Shown one piece after another: positions 1 to 11,252 of a stretch of 64,000 nucleotides of DNA. Location: positions 483,501-547,500 of the forward strand of contig CALYLW010000123.1 of NCBI GenBank assembly GCA_944989445.1. The letters run 5' to 3'. The position numbers and the translations under genes were made by a program. The notes beneath the pieces are model-generated. The model saw only the letters and a list, made by a program, of their open reading frames with translations, was not told the origin of the DNA and ran no database searches. Numbering within the stretch: position 1 is the first letter of the stretch; each line of letters starts with the position of its first letter. This stretch comes from Ampullaceana balthica. Taxonomy: Eukaryota; Mollusca; Gastropoda; Lymnaeidae.

Positions 1-448
1 TTTTAAAAAATTAAGAGAATTAGCAGGTACTGGTTCTACTAAAAACTTTAATTTTCTAATAAAAGTACACTTGAACAAAGCAAAAATAATAAATATTATA
101 AAACAAAACTATTAGCACATTTTAAATACTTATTATAAAAAGATAATTTCTCAATATATAGCCTAAATGAGAAATAAATGTATTCAATAGCGTGAAACCA
201 ATTGCCTGTATAAATATAAATCTAGAAAATAAACTAAAAACTACAAGCCCGTTCTCTAATAACAAAAATTCTCCTATAGCCTATAAAACGATAAAGTTGT
301 TTGTGATTTTAGTTTCGCAGCCTTGTTGTATTCTTGTCTGAATGGAATTTTTGTTTTCAAAATTACGCAACCTTTACTCTTCATGATTTCATATCCGCTT
401 ATAAATATCATTCAAATAAATTGTTTGAAAATTGCCTCTACTTTTTAG

Positions 449-604
449 CGTCGGAGATAAGGTGGGCCGAGGTCAGTTTGCCACTGTTTACAAAGCAGCA
501 CTTCACCTTGAGGGTGCCCATCATATGGTGGCCGTGAAAATTCCTCTAAATCCAATATCGAAGACAGACGTTGCTTACACCATTTTGGAAGATGCTGTAC
601 TCCG
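449..604 (+). CDS. Kinase exon: glycine loop and VAVK lysine
   Basis: Follows a pyrimidine-rich tract ending TTTTTAG and ends before GTAAAA. It encodes the ATP-binding N-lobe, with GxGxFxxV and the invariant lysine in VAVKIPL. It splices to 1225 with phase 2, restoring an Arg codon. A preceding exon is needed because the frame is entered with one base of a codon. Confidence 0.85.
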
Positions 605-3600
605 GTAAAATTTATTTTGAAATAGTTTTTAAAATAAATAAATTCAAACATAAAATTAATTTATTAAAAATACGTGATCTTTTCCTAAAGGGTTTAGAAT
701 ATGTATAATCAGTGCTTATTTTATAACAACAAAAAAAAAGGTATCGAACACATGAAAAAAAAGTACCTGAACGCAACAAAAAATTATGTGGGAAAAAAGG
801 TGCCGGATCGCCGTCCCGGTGCGTCAAGCGAAAAAAAAGTACTGGATATAATAGTCCTTTTTGGTGGACCGACAGAGTTAAAAAAAACAATTTCATAATC
901 CATCAATATTCTTTACGTTTTTTTCTCACACTAAAACAGTGTCAATAAGCTTATTATTGAGCAGTTATTTTGATTTTTTTTATCTGATGATATTGATTTT
1001 ATTAAATAAGATTGGCTTTCATCTTCAATGCGTTTCCTCTGAAATGGCTTGTTATTTATTTGTTTTTTTTTAATGTGATCAAATTTATATTTTTGTGAAC
1101 TAAAATTGTAATGTAAAGTATATTTTAATTCAAGGCCTTAAAAGGGATGGGAGTTTATTTCACCATGCTTACTTCTCAGATTTGTATCTTATAGTTTTAT
1201 TTTAATTTTCTTTGATACTTACAGAGAACTGACACATGAAAACATCGTCGCATATTTTGGAGTCTTCCGTACGGGAGCTGAAGATAAAATGAAGCTTGTG
1301 TTCGTCTTGGAGTACTGCGAGGAAACGTTGATGGTAAATACAAGGAACAAATAAATAATTTTGTTTTGCGCGGAAATATTTTTTTTCATTAAGTATTTAA
1401 CATAAGCTAGACAATCTTTAAATTGATGAAACAGTTCACAAAATTGTGTTTATTAAAATCGATTTCTTTTAGTTTTAGCTTCCGTTTTTTTTTCCTTTGT
1501 GTTGCTTTATTTAATTTTAATTTTGTACTTCATTTTTTGTCCACTTTCTGAACTGGCACTTGTAACACTTAATCGAATTTATGTCAAAATCTCCTTTTTA
1601 TGCTCCGTAGGTCAATAGTAGCTTCAGAAAGAGCCCTTACCTTGCCAGAGAGTTGACGGATTTCGTTGTCTCTTTTTTAGATTTATCTTTGTTAATATCA
1701 AAATGTAGAAAAAAAAGTAATATTAAAAATGTATATTTATTATCTAGTACAAAAAATGTTCTTTATAGTAATGTTAAAAATGTCAATAATCATCATGTTT
1801 ATGCGGATGTATTTTTACTGCCTGTTCTGACAAGGCGCCCTTAAATTTTATTTTTATTTTCTTCATTGAATTAATTATTTGATTTAGGAGTTATCTGTTT
1901 TTATCTGTTTTTACCACGTTTTTATTAACTTGCTTTCGCTTTTTCAAATTTCCCAACGTAACATTAAACCATTTCTGATGGTCCTAGAGAGCTCAAAATT
2001 TTACCACATCTTGGATGACAATACATTGTATTAAAATTTCAGATCGATCAAAAATTACATTATTGCATTTTTTTAGTTTATCTCTACGTAAGTATCAATA
2101 TCTGAATGTTCACACTCACGTTTCTTCTTTTTAGTCCACTTATAAAAACGTGGTTTTTAAAAATCCCTTTTTACCTCTATGTATTTAATTTTGGAATCTC
2201 GACATTAAAACCTTTATAGTATAGACTGTTTCTTTGAGCCGCACAAAACATCCTATTAACAGCAGTTTTACGCTAAGATAAAAACTTATAAAAATAATTT
2301 AAAAGTGAAAAACAACTTCGAGGGCTGTATTATTCAGCCTGAAATTTGTACAACGCAGCTTATTTTTTGGCCCTTTCTCATTGAAAATTTGATTTTGTGT
2401 CACTGATGAATGTTCTTTTGTAATTAAAAAGTATTAAAATAAAAAATCTATCAATTTTTTTCTGCAAGTCCGTAATCCTCAAACCGAATCCTCCGAGCTC
2501 CTACAATAAGTCCTTTAAAAGCCAGTTCCTGGACATCATCTTCATAGTAACTGATTACATTTTACAACTGTGTTCTGGGCTGGAGTACCTCCATCATAAA
2601 TCCATCGCACACAGGGATCTAAAGCCTGAAAATATTTTGGTGAGTGACTAATCTTTGACGATCATTTTGGTTTAATAAACAGTTATTTATTTAAGAACCT
2701 CTAACTGTTTTAAAAAATAAAATGTTATTCACCATTATAGGTACTAATATTTGACAGGTATCATGGGGTCGTCAGCTATATGGACGTAGAATTTGAAGTC
2801 TTAAAAATATGTAATTAATTTTAGATTTTAGGCTTTAAAATCAATCAAATTACGTTTTAATTTTGCTCTGCGGTTCAACTATAGTATTTAATTGGTGTAA
2901 CGCGTCACAGTAAACGCACACTGTCACCCAGACCAAGCACTTTTCCCCTCTCTTAAAGGACTGACATACTTTTACTGGCTAATTTAGTGCAAAGTATATC
3001 ACTGACACAAAAAAACGAGAAATTTATTGAAGTATATGAAGGCCAGAAAATCAAAGTGTTTAAAAACTGTAACAACATAGACACAGTTTCTCCCATCTAA
3101 ATTTAAATTATTTGAAAGTTTACCTTTCATAACTTCAAGTGTCCATCATTTCACTGCATTACTTTTATTTGTTATGTACAGATATATCGACTAATATTAT
3201 TCAAAGTTTTAGTTTTTTTCTATTGCTAATGTAAGCTTTCAAATATAATGATCGTAAATTTTAGATATTGGTAAGAGAGGCAAAAAAGACGATAAAGATA
3301 GGTGACTTTGGACTGGCCAAGAAAATGCTTGAGCCTGCATCGTCTCAAGTGGGCACGAGAGCGTACATGGCGCCAGAGATTTTACTTGGTGGCTTGAAGT
3401 ATGACACTAAAGTAGACATTTACAGGTAGTTAAACAAAAATAAAAATAGAACGATTCCAAGACAATTATTTTTAAAATTTAAATATACTTATTTTTATTT
3501 GCCGTTCCCTTTTTCTTAGGTTAATATTTGTAATTATTGATATTAAAATATCGTATTTATCAATATATTGCAATAACAGTAAATACCAAAAATAATTTAA

Positions 3601-6600
3601 CGTAATTCATTGGGATAATACAAGTAAGGTGAATCTTGTAGTGTAATAGCATATAGAGACCTTGGTGTTAACGATGACGTTTTTGTGCAAAATAACCTGT
3701 ATTGGTATTATCCAGATGAAATTCCTAATTGCAATAATTACCAAGCATCTGGTTGGTTTAAAGCTGACGAAAATGTTATTTAACGTAAGTTTTTTTGTCT
3801 TTTTTTATTTTTGCATATTTTTTTTATTCAATGCAAGTAATGCTGGCCAATTCCTACACTTAACAGCTTTATTTCCATCATCAGTTTGGCGTTGATTGTG
3901 TGGTCATTGTGGTACGGCATGGATCTGGTCAGTTTTATTGAAAGTAATGTCAGCGGTCCTTTTCAAGTACGTATACACCATCAGCATCACTATATTCATT
4001 GCACACCTTTATATATAAGCTTGCGACTTTATTGTGTAAATTCCTTTTTTGTTTGTTTTAGATTTATTTTACAGAATACTAACCAGGGCCTCAGCAATTG
4101 CGGGGCCCTATGCGGCTGAGTATGCGAGGGAAAGTCTGGGTAGGGATAAGGAGTTAATAAGGACAATAAGAGAACATTCAGGTAGGCGGGGATTATGAAA
4201 GTGAGGGGCCCACTGCGGCGGATAGGTTGCAGTGGCCTAAGACCAGCCATGATACCAACTCACGAGTACAGATATCAATGAAGCGGGGAAGCTGCCCAAT
4301 GTGTCATGAGATCACGCTGGTTGTGGCCCAATGTGTCATGAGATCATGCTGGTTGTGGCCCAATGTGTCATGAGATCATGCTGGTTGTGGCCCAATGTGT
4401 CATAATATCATGCTGGTTGTGGCCCAATGTGTCATGAGATCATGCTGGTTGTTGCCCAATGTGTCATGAGATCATTCTGGCTGTGGCCCAATTTGTCATG
4501 AGATCGTGCTGGTTGTGTCCCAATTTGTCATGAGATCGTGCTGGTTGTGTCCCAATGTGTCATGAGATCATTCTGGCTGTGGCCCAATTTGTCATGATAT
4601 CGTGCTAGTTGTGGCCCAATGTGTCATGAGATCGTGCTGGTTGTAGTCCAATGTGTCATGAGATCATGCTGGTTGTGGCCCAATGTGTCATGAGATAATG
4701 CTGGTTGTGGCCCAATGTGTCATGAGATCATGCTGGTTGTGGCCCAATGTGTCATGAGATCATTCTGGTTGTGGCCCAATGTGTCATGAGATCATGCTGG
4801 TTGTGGCCCAATGTGTCATAATAGCATGCTGGCTGTGGCCCAATTTGTCATGAGATCGTGCTGGTTGTGTCCCAATGTGTCATGAGATCATTCTTGCTGT
4901 GTCCCAATGTGTCATGAGATCGTGCTGGTTGTGACCCAATGTGTCATGAGATCGTGCTGGTTGTGTCACAATGTGTCATGAGATCGTGCTAGTTGTGGCC
5001 CAATGTGTCATAATATCATGCTGGTTGTGGCCCAATGCGTCATGAGATCATGCTGGTTGTTGCCCAGTGTTTCATGAGATCATTCTGACTGTGGCCCAAT
5101 TTGTCATGAGATCGTGCTGGTTGTGTCCCAATGTGTCATGAGATCGTGCTAGTTGTGGCCCAATGTGTCATGAGATCATGCTGGTTGTTGCCCAATGTGT
5201 CATGAGATCGTGCTGGTTGTGGCCCAATGTGTCATGAGATCGTGCTGGTTGTACTCCAATATGTCATGAGATCATGCTGGTTGTGGCCCAATGTGTCATG
5301 AGATCATGCTGGTTGTGGCCCAATGTGTCATGAGATCGTGCTGGTTGTGTCACAATGTGTCATGAGATCGTGCTGGTTGTGGCCCAATGTGTCATGAGAT
5401 CAGGCTGCTTGTGGCCCAATGTGTCATGAGATCATGATGGTTGTGGCCCAGTGTGTCATGAGGTCATGCTGGTTGTGGCCCAATGTGTCATAAGATCATG
5501 CTGGTCGTGGCCCAATGTGTCATTAGATCATGCTGCTTGTCACCCAATGTGTCATGAGATCTTGCTGGTTGTGTCACAATTTGTCATGAGATCGTGCTAG
5601 TTGTGGCCCAATGTGTCATAATATCATGCTGGTTGTGGCCCAATGTGTCATGAGATCATGCTGGTTGTGGCCCAATGTGTCATAATATCATGCTGGCTGT
5701 GGCCCAATTTGTCATGAGATCGTGATGGTTGTGTCCCAATGTGTCATGAGATCATTCTCGCTGTGTCCCAATGTGTCATGAGATCGTGCTGGTTGTGACC
5801 CAATTTTTCATGAGATCGTGCTGGTTGTGTCACAATGTGTCATGAGATCGTGCTAGTTGTGGCCCAATGTGTCATGAGATCATGCTGGTTGTGGCCCAAT
5901 GTGTCATTAGATCATGCTGGTTGTGGCCCAATGTGTCATAATATCATGCTGGTTTTGGCCCAATGTGTTATGAGATCATGCTGGTTGTGTCACAATGTGT
6001 CATGAGATCGTGCTAGTTGTGGCCCAATGTGTCATAATATCATGCTGGTTGTGGCCCAATGTGTCATGAGATCATGCTGGTTGTGGCCCAATGTGTCATA
6101 ATATCATGCTGGCTGTGGCCCAATGTGTCATGAGATCGTGCTGGTTGTTGCCCAATGTGTCATGAGATCGTTCTGGTTGTGTGCCCAATGTGTCATGAGA
6201 TCGTGCTGGTTGTGTCCCAATGTGTCATGAGATCGTGCTGTTTGTGGCCCAATGTGTCATAATATCATGCTGGTTGTGGCCCAATGTGTCATGAGATCAT
6301 GCTGGTTGTGGCCCAATGTGTCATAATATCATGCTGGCTGTGGCCCAATGTGTCATGAGATCGTGCTGGTTGTTGCCCAATGTGTCATGAGATCGTTCTG
6401 GTTGTTGCCCAATGTGTCATGAGATCGTGCTGGTTGTGTCCCAATGTGCCATGAGATCGTGCTGTTGTGGCCCAATGTGTCATGATATCATGCTGGTTGT
6501 GGCCCAATGTGTCATGAGATCATGCTGGTTGTGTCACAATGTGTCATGATATCATGCTGGCTGTGTCCAATGTGTCATGAGATCGTACTGGTTGTGTCCC

Positions 6601-9600
6601 AATGTGTCATGAGATCAGTCTGGTTGTGTCACAATGTGTCATGAGATCATTCTGGTTGTGTCCAATGTGTCATGAGATCATGCTGGTTGTGGCCCAATGT
6701 GTCATGAGATCATGCTGGTTGTGTCCAATGTGTCATGAGATCGTGCTGGTTGTGTCCAATGTGTCATGAGATCATGCTGCTTGTGTCCCAATGTGTCATG
6801 AGATCATGCTGGTTGTGTCACAATGTGTCATGAGATCATGCTGGTTGTGTCACAATGTGTCATTAGATCATGCTGGTTGTGTCCAATGTGTCATGAGATC
6901 GTGCTGTTGTGTCCAATGTGTCATAGATATCATGCTGGTTGTGTCCAATGTGTCATGAGATCGTGCTGGTTGTGTCCAATGTGTCATGAGATAGTGCTGG
7001 TTGTGTCACAATGTGTCATGAGATCGTGCTGGTTGTGTCCCAATGTGTCATGAGATCATCTCGTTGTGTCCCAATGTGTCATGAGATCGTGCTGGTTGTG
7101 TCCCAATGTGTCATGAGATCGTGCTGGTTGTGTCACAATGTGTCATGAGATCGTGCTGGTTGTGTCACAATGTGTCATGAGATCGTGCTGGTTGTGTCAC
7201 AATGTGTCATGAGATCAGTGCTGGTTGTGTCACAATGTGTCATGAGATCAGTCTGGTTGTGTCACAATGTGTCATGAGATCGTGCTGGTTGTGTCCCAAT
7301 GTGTCATGAGATCGTGCTGGTTGTGTCACAATGTGTCATGAATATCATGCTGGTTGTGTCCAATGTGTCATGAGATCAGTGCTGGTTGTTGCCCAATGTG
7401 TCATGAGATCAGTCTGGTTGTGTCACAATGTGTCATGAGATCGTGCTGGTTGTGTCACAATGTGTCATGAGATCGTGCTGGTTGTGTCACAATGTGTCAT
7501 GAGATCGTGCTGGTTGTGTCCAATGTGTCATGAGATCGTCTGGTTGTGTCCAATGTGTCATGAGATCGTGCTGGTTGTGTCACAATGTGTCATGAGATCG
7601 TGCTGGTTGTAGTCACAATATGTCATGAGATCATGCTGGTTGTGTCACAATGTGTCATGAGATAGTGCTGGTTGTGTCACAATGTGTCATGAGATCAGTG
7701 CTGGTTGTGTCCAATGTGTCATGAGATCAGTCTGGTTGTGGCCCAATGTGTCATGAGATCATTCTGGTTGTGCCCAATGTGTCATAATATCATGCTGGAT
7801 GTGGCCCAATGTGTCATGAGATCGTGCTGGTTGTGTCCCAATGTGTCATGAGATCATTCTGGCTGTGTCCCAATGTGTCATGAGATTGTGCTGGTTGTGT
7901 CACAATGTGTCATGAGATCGTGCTGGTTGTGTCACAATGTGTCATGAGATCGTGCTAGTTGTGGCCCAATGTGTCATAATATCGTGCTGGTTGTGTCCAA
8001 TGTGTCATGAGATCATGCTGGTTGTTGCCCAATGTTTCATGAGATCATTCTGACTGTGGCCCAATGTGTCATGAGATCGTGCTGGTTGTGTCCCAATGTG
8101 TCATGAGATCGTGCTGGTTGTGTCCAATGTGTCATGAGATCGTGCTGGTTGTGCCCAATGTGTCATGAGATCGTGCTGGTTGTGGCCCAATGTGTCATGA
8201 GATCGTGCTGGTTGTGTCCAATATGTCATGAGATCATGCTGGTTGTGCTCCAATGTGTCATGAGATCAGTGCTGGTTGTGGCCCAATGTGTCATGAGATC
8301 GTGCTGGTTGTGTCACAATGTGTCATGAGATCGTGCTGGTTGTGGCCCAATGTGTCATGAGATCATGCTGCTTGTGGCCCAATGTGTCATGCGATCATGA
8401 TGGTTGTGGCCCAGTGTGTCATGAGGTCATGCTGGTTGTGGCTCAATGTGTCATTAGATCATGCTGGTGTGGCCCAATGTGTCATTAGATCATGCTGCTT
8501 GTCACCCAATTTGTCATGAGATCGTGCTAGTTGTGGCCCAATGTGTCATAATATCATGCTGGTTGTGGCCCAATGTGTCATGAGATCATGCTGGTTGTGG
8601 CCCAATGTGTCATAATATTATGCTGGCTGTGGCCCAATTTGTCATGAGATCGAGATGGTTGTTTCCCAATGTGTCATGAGATCATTCTCGCTGTGTCCCA
8701 ATGTGTCATGAGATCGTGCTGGTTGTGCCCAATGTTTCATGAGATCGTGCTGGTTGTGCTCCAATGTGTCATGAGATCGTGCTGGTTGTGCTCCAATGTG
8801 TCATGAGATCATGCTGGTTGTGCTCCAATGTGTCATGAGATCGATGCTGGTTGTGGCCCAATGTGTCATAATATCATGCTGGTTTTGGCCCAATGTGTCA
8901 TGAGATCATGCTGGTTGTGTCACAATGTGTCATGAGATCGTGCTAGTTGTGCCCAATGTGTCATAATATCATGCTGGTTGTGGCCCAATGTGTCATGAGA
9001 TCATGCTGGTTGTGGCCCAATGTGTCATAATATCGATGCTGGCTGTGGCCCAATTTGTCATGAGATCGTGCTGGTTGTGCCCAATGTGTCATGATATCGT
9101 GCTGGTTGTGCTCCAATGTGTCATGAGATCGTGCTGGTTGTGTCACAATGTGTCATGAGATCGTGCTGGTTGTCGGTCCAATGTGTCATGAGATCGTGCT
9201 GGTTGTGCCCCAATTTCGTGTGGAAAAAGTGTGTGTGTGGTGGGGGGGCTTAAAGATATAATAAGTAAATAGTATTATTCAGTTATGATTTGAAAAAAAA
9301 ACTACTAAATCTTTCAAGTGCTAGAATCATTTAGTAACGTTTCAATTGTTAAAGACAATTACTACAGAAGCTATTCGAAATTCTTCACAGTATATTTTAA
9401 CTTTAAACCCCAAAAGAATGGTGCCAATTTTTTAATTAATAGAAATGTTTAATACTAAATGTAACAATTTTTGTCTTTTAAATGTTATATTAGTTATTAG
9501 TTATGTTATTTTCTTGCTTTTGCATGTGAATACTTGTTTGTTGGCACCACAAACTCACAGACTATGACGATTCACTAATTATTTAGTCATAAAATGTCTT

Positions 9601-10336
9601 ATCAAATAGTGTATGGCGTTGAGAGAAACTAAACAATGTGTAAATGAAAATAATAAATTCAAATAGATGACTTCTTGAAAAGATGCACACTGCTTAGATT
9701 TCTTCTCAATATAATACAATTCATTTTCTAGCACATACACGATGCATACCTGGAAATATTTCAATTCCCCTTAGAGTTTACTTTCGTTTCTTTACTTCAT
9801 AAAGCATCAACGTCAAATAATGTTAGGGGCCGTCCATAAAGTACGTCACGCTATTTTTGACCCATTTTTAACTCCCCCCTCCCCCTGTCACAAACTGTCA
9901 CAAATCTCAGAACCCCCCCCTCTTTTAAGTGCGTCACATTTTCGAACAAAAATTTTGTTTTTTATTAACTAAATAATTACATTTTAATATAAAACACCGT
10001 GACGTCACACACGCCGGACCCCCCCTCCCTCCTGTCACAAACTGTCTCACATTATTACACCCTCTCCCCCCTCTGGAGCGTGTCGTACTTTGTGGACGGC
10101 CCCTAGTGTAATAATATCAAATATGTCGCTGTCTTCAGGAAGCTGTTAGAGAGGAATGGCGACCGAGTCTTACGATGGCGCATCCTCCTCCTGATCCCTG
10201 GATACATATCATACAGAAATGCTGGGATCAAGACCCCAAGAAAAGACCCACGGCATCGGAGGTTGCTAATAATTTTAGGTCCCAACGTTTCAGTTGGATG
10301 ACGAATAACGCAACAGAAAAGTTAGTCTGGTCGTAA
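449..10336 (+). CDS. Protein kinase, C-terminal six exons (5' end outside window)
   Basis: Six spliced exons encode a nearly complete, apparently active kinase domain: 449-604, 1225-1333, 2469-2639, 3265-3425, 3885-3966 and 10139-10336 (stop TAA 10334-10336). All introns are GT/AG and every phase agrees, giving 291 codons after the first partial one. Seen in order: glycine loop GRGQFATV, VAVK lysine, an alpha-C Glu just before LTHENIV, HRDLKPEN, DFGLAK, YMAPEIL, VDIYS, and CWDQDPKKRPTA near the end. HRDLKPEN and GTRAYMAPE favour Ser/Thr specificity. The Y-D-x-x-V-D-I-Y and W-x-x-x-R-P features recall DSTYK/RIP5-like kinases (family inference). The protein ends about 30 residues after the domain. 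The N-terminal part must lie before base 449, which is an exon start behind an acceptor AG. Intron 5 is 6.2 kb because it holds a minisatellite. The gene converges on the GTPase-pseudokinase gene. Confidence 0.85.
1225..1333 (+). CDS. Kinase exon: alpha-C/beta-4 to hinge
   Basis: Begins after TTACAG and ends before GTAAAT. It encodes the LTHENIVAYFG segment (H-x-N-I-V typical of subdomain IV) and a hydrophobic strand leading to the hinge LEYCEETLM. Confidence 0.85.
1895..2180 (+). repeat. Dispersed repeat copy in kinase intron 2
   Basis: From TTTTTACCACGTTTTTATTA to CGTGGTTTTTAAAAATCCC it resembles the reversed sequence at 60940-61600. No coding content. Confidence 0.6.
2469..2639 (+). CDS. 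Kinase exon: helix E and catalytic loop HRDLKPEN
   Basis: Acceptor TTCTGCAAG, donor GTGAGT, exactly 57 codons. It ends with GLEYLHHKSIAHRDLKPEN, carrying the catalytic Asp and the Mg-binding Asn. An unusual Pro/Ser/Lys-rich stretch of about 15 residues precedes helix E. Confidence 0.88.
3265..3425 (+). CDS. Kinase exon: DFG, activation loop and APE
   Basis: Acceptor TTTTAG, donor GTAGTT. It contains IKIGDFGLAKK and GTRAYMAPEIL, so the metal-binding Asp and the APE Glu are both present. It ends in VDIY plus two bases of a Ser codon completed at 3885. Confidence 0.88.
3885..3966 (+). CDS. Kinase exon: helix F region
   Basis: Starts after CATCATCAG and ends before GTACGT. It encodes S-LALIVWSLWYG, the hydrophobic F helix, then SFIESNVSGPFQ. 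The phase is 0 at its end, matching the exon at 10139. Confidence 0.8.
4072..4290. repeat. GC-richer repeat-like segment before the minisatellite
   Basis: Within intron 5, a GC-richer stretch with GGGGCCC blocks at both ends (GCGGGGCCCTATGCGG and GGGGCCCACTGCGGC) stands out from the AT-rich surroundings. Similar GGGCCCC-rich sequence occurs near 11180-11235, 12690-12755 and 41520-41690. It probably belongs to a degraded mobile element, but I could not define its ends. Confidence 0.3.
4291..9215. repeat. 32-bp minisatellite, about 150 copies, in kinase intron 5
   Basis: The array tandemly repeats AATGTGTCATGAGATCATGC followed by TGGTTGTGGCCC. Common variants are TCATAATATC for TCATGAGATC, GTGTCAC or GTGTCCC for GTGGCCC, and units shortened to 31 bases. 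The period is not a multiple of three, so no long reading frame persists; short frames in both directions are by-products. Variant types cluster: TGTCAC/TGTCC units dominate about 6540-7740 and TGGCCC units the flanks, as expected from unequal exchange. It accounts for most of the 6.2-kb intron between two conserved kinase exons. Confidence 0.97.
9825..10104. mobile_element. MITE with ~28-bp terminal inverted repeats, family GGGGCCGTCC
   Basis: The left end AGGGGCCGTCCATAAAGTAC is inverted at the right end as GTACTTTGTGGACGGCCCCT, with only a few mismatches over about 28 bases. The interior has C-runs and repeated TGTCACAAACTGTC. There is no coding capacity. Partial relatives occur at 38396-38425 (right end) and from 40695 (left end). 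I saw no convincing target duplication. Confidence 0.8.
10139..10336 (+). CDS. Kinase last exon: subdomain XI and C-terminus
   Basis: Follows TGTCTTCAG. It encodes EAVREEWRPSL, then IIQKCWDQDPKKRPTA (the invariant Arg of subdomain XI) and a short tail ending VWS-stop. It lies 6.2 kb after the preceding exon, and its acceptor is only about 34 bases from the end of an inverted-repeat element. The composite domain is complete when this exon is joined to 3885-3966, which supports the assignment. Confidence 0.85.
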   Translation, partial: EAVREEWRPSLTMAHPPPDPWIHIIQKCWDQDPKKRPTASEVANNFRSQRFSWMTNNATEKLVWS

Positions 10337-10461
10337 ATATTTGACGTAAGAGAATATAAATGTTTGATAATATTATTGTTGATGGAACATTGTGTTTTAA
10401 GAATTTATTTATTTTTAAAGCTTGTTTGATTGTGTGAGAAGTAAACTATGAAAAATTCATA

Positions 10462-10467
10462 AATAAA
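10462..10467 (+). terminator. Candidate polyadenylation signal of the kinase gene
   Basis: AATAAA lies about 125 bases after the kinase stop codon. It is the first clear signal downstream, but AT-rich DNA makes chance hits common. Confidence 0.4.
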
Positions 10468-10599
10468 TATTTGGATATGATTAGATGATTGTCAGACAAT
10501 GGTAATGCAAAGTCGTGACTTTGAAATTGAATACAAAATTTTGAGCTACTGTAAAAAAAAACAACTAGAAATAAGATCAAGACTGTGTTTGACATATTA

Positions 10600-10602
10600 A
10601 AC

Positions 10603-10638
<36 letters not shown>

Positions 10639-10640
10639 AT
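10600..10640. repeat. (AT)n/(GT)n microsatellite
   Basis: A run of about 15 TA units followed by GTGTGTGT, downstream of the kinase gene. No other feature is recognisable in 10470-11170, which is AT-rich. Confidence 0.9.
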
Positions 10641-11252
10641 AACAATTTTTTTAAATTATTTTGTTTTAACAATGTATTGGAACCCGCAGTATGTTAAAAT
10701 AATGTGCAATATTGTGAATGTATTTTCATCAAAACCAAATATCATTTTTTTATAAATTTAATCTAAAACGGCTTGTCCGTTATACTTTTATAAACAATTT
10801 TTAAAAAGACAACTTAATTAGAAGTGATGTAATAAATGTTAATAAGTGCTTATTTAATATTTACTTATTTTTTCACCATCGGATTTATTCTGTGATAAAT
10901 GTATATCAAATCTGTTTCATTCCCTTTCTAATTATTCGCTGCGTAACAATTTAAGGTATATGGTGTCCTAATTAACTATCATTATTTCAATGTATTAACT
11001 GAAATCATGTGTTTTTTTCGTTTTTTTTGTTGTTGTTTTTTTAATGTGTTTTTTTTAAATCTTTTTACATTTTTTTTTAAAATACTGCACTCTTGCTATA
11101 AAAATATATGTAAGACAACCTTGCTTTACTTTTTAAATGTAAAGCCTGAGAACGATATCAGTGATACCAGAGCTGTCTTTACACAAGTTTGGGCCCCCAG
11201 CCAAAGAAATAGTGTTGGGGCCCCTTCCCCGCAGGAATAAAAAAATAAATAT

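Noticed and set aside
6823..8328. Cys-rich short frames with MCHEIVL-type repeats
   Set aside because: They arise from the 32-bp array and change frame every unit or two. They do not extend beyond the array.
4291..9215. CRISPR-like array of direct repeats
   Set aside because: Units are contiguous 32-mers with no unique spacers, in an animal intron; it is a minisatellite.
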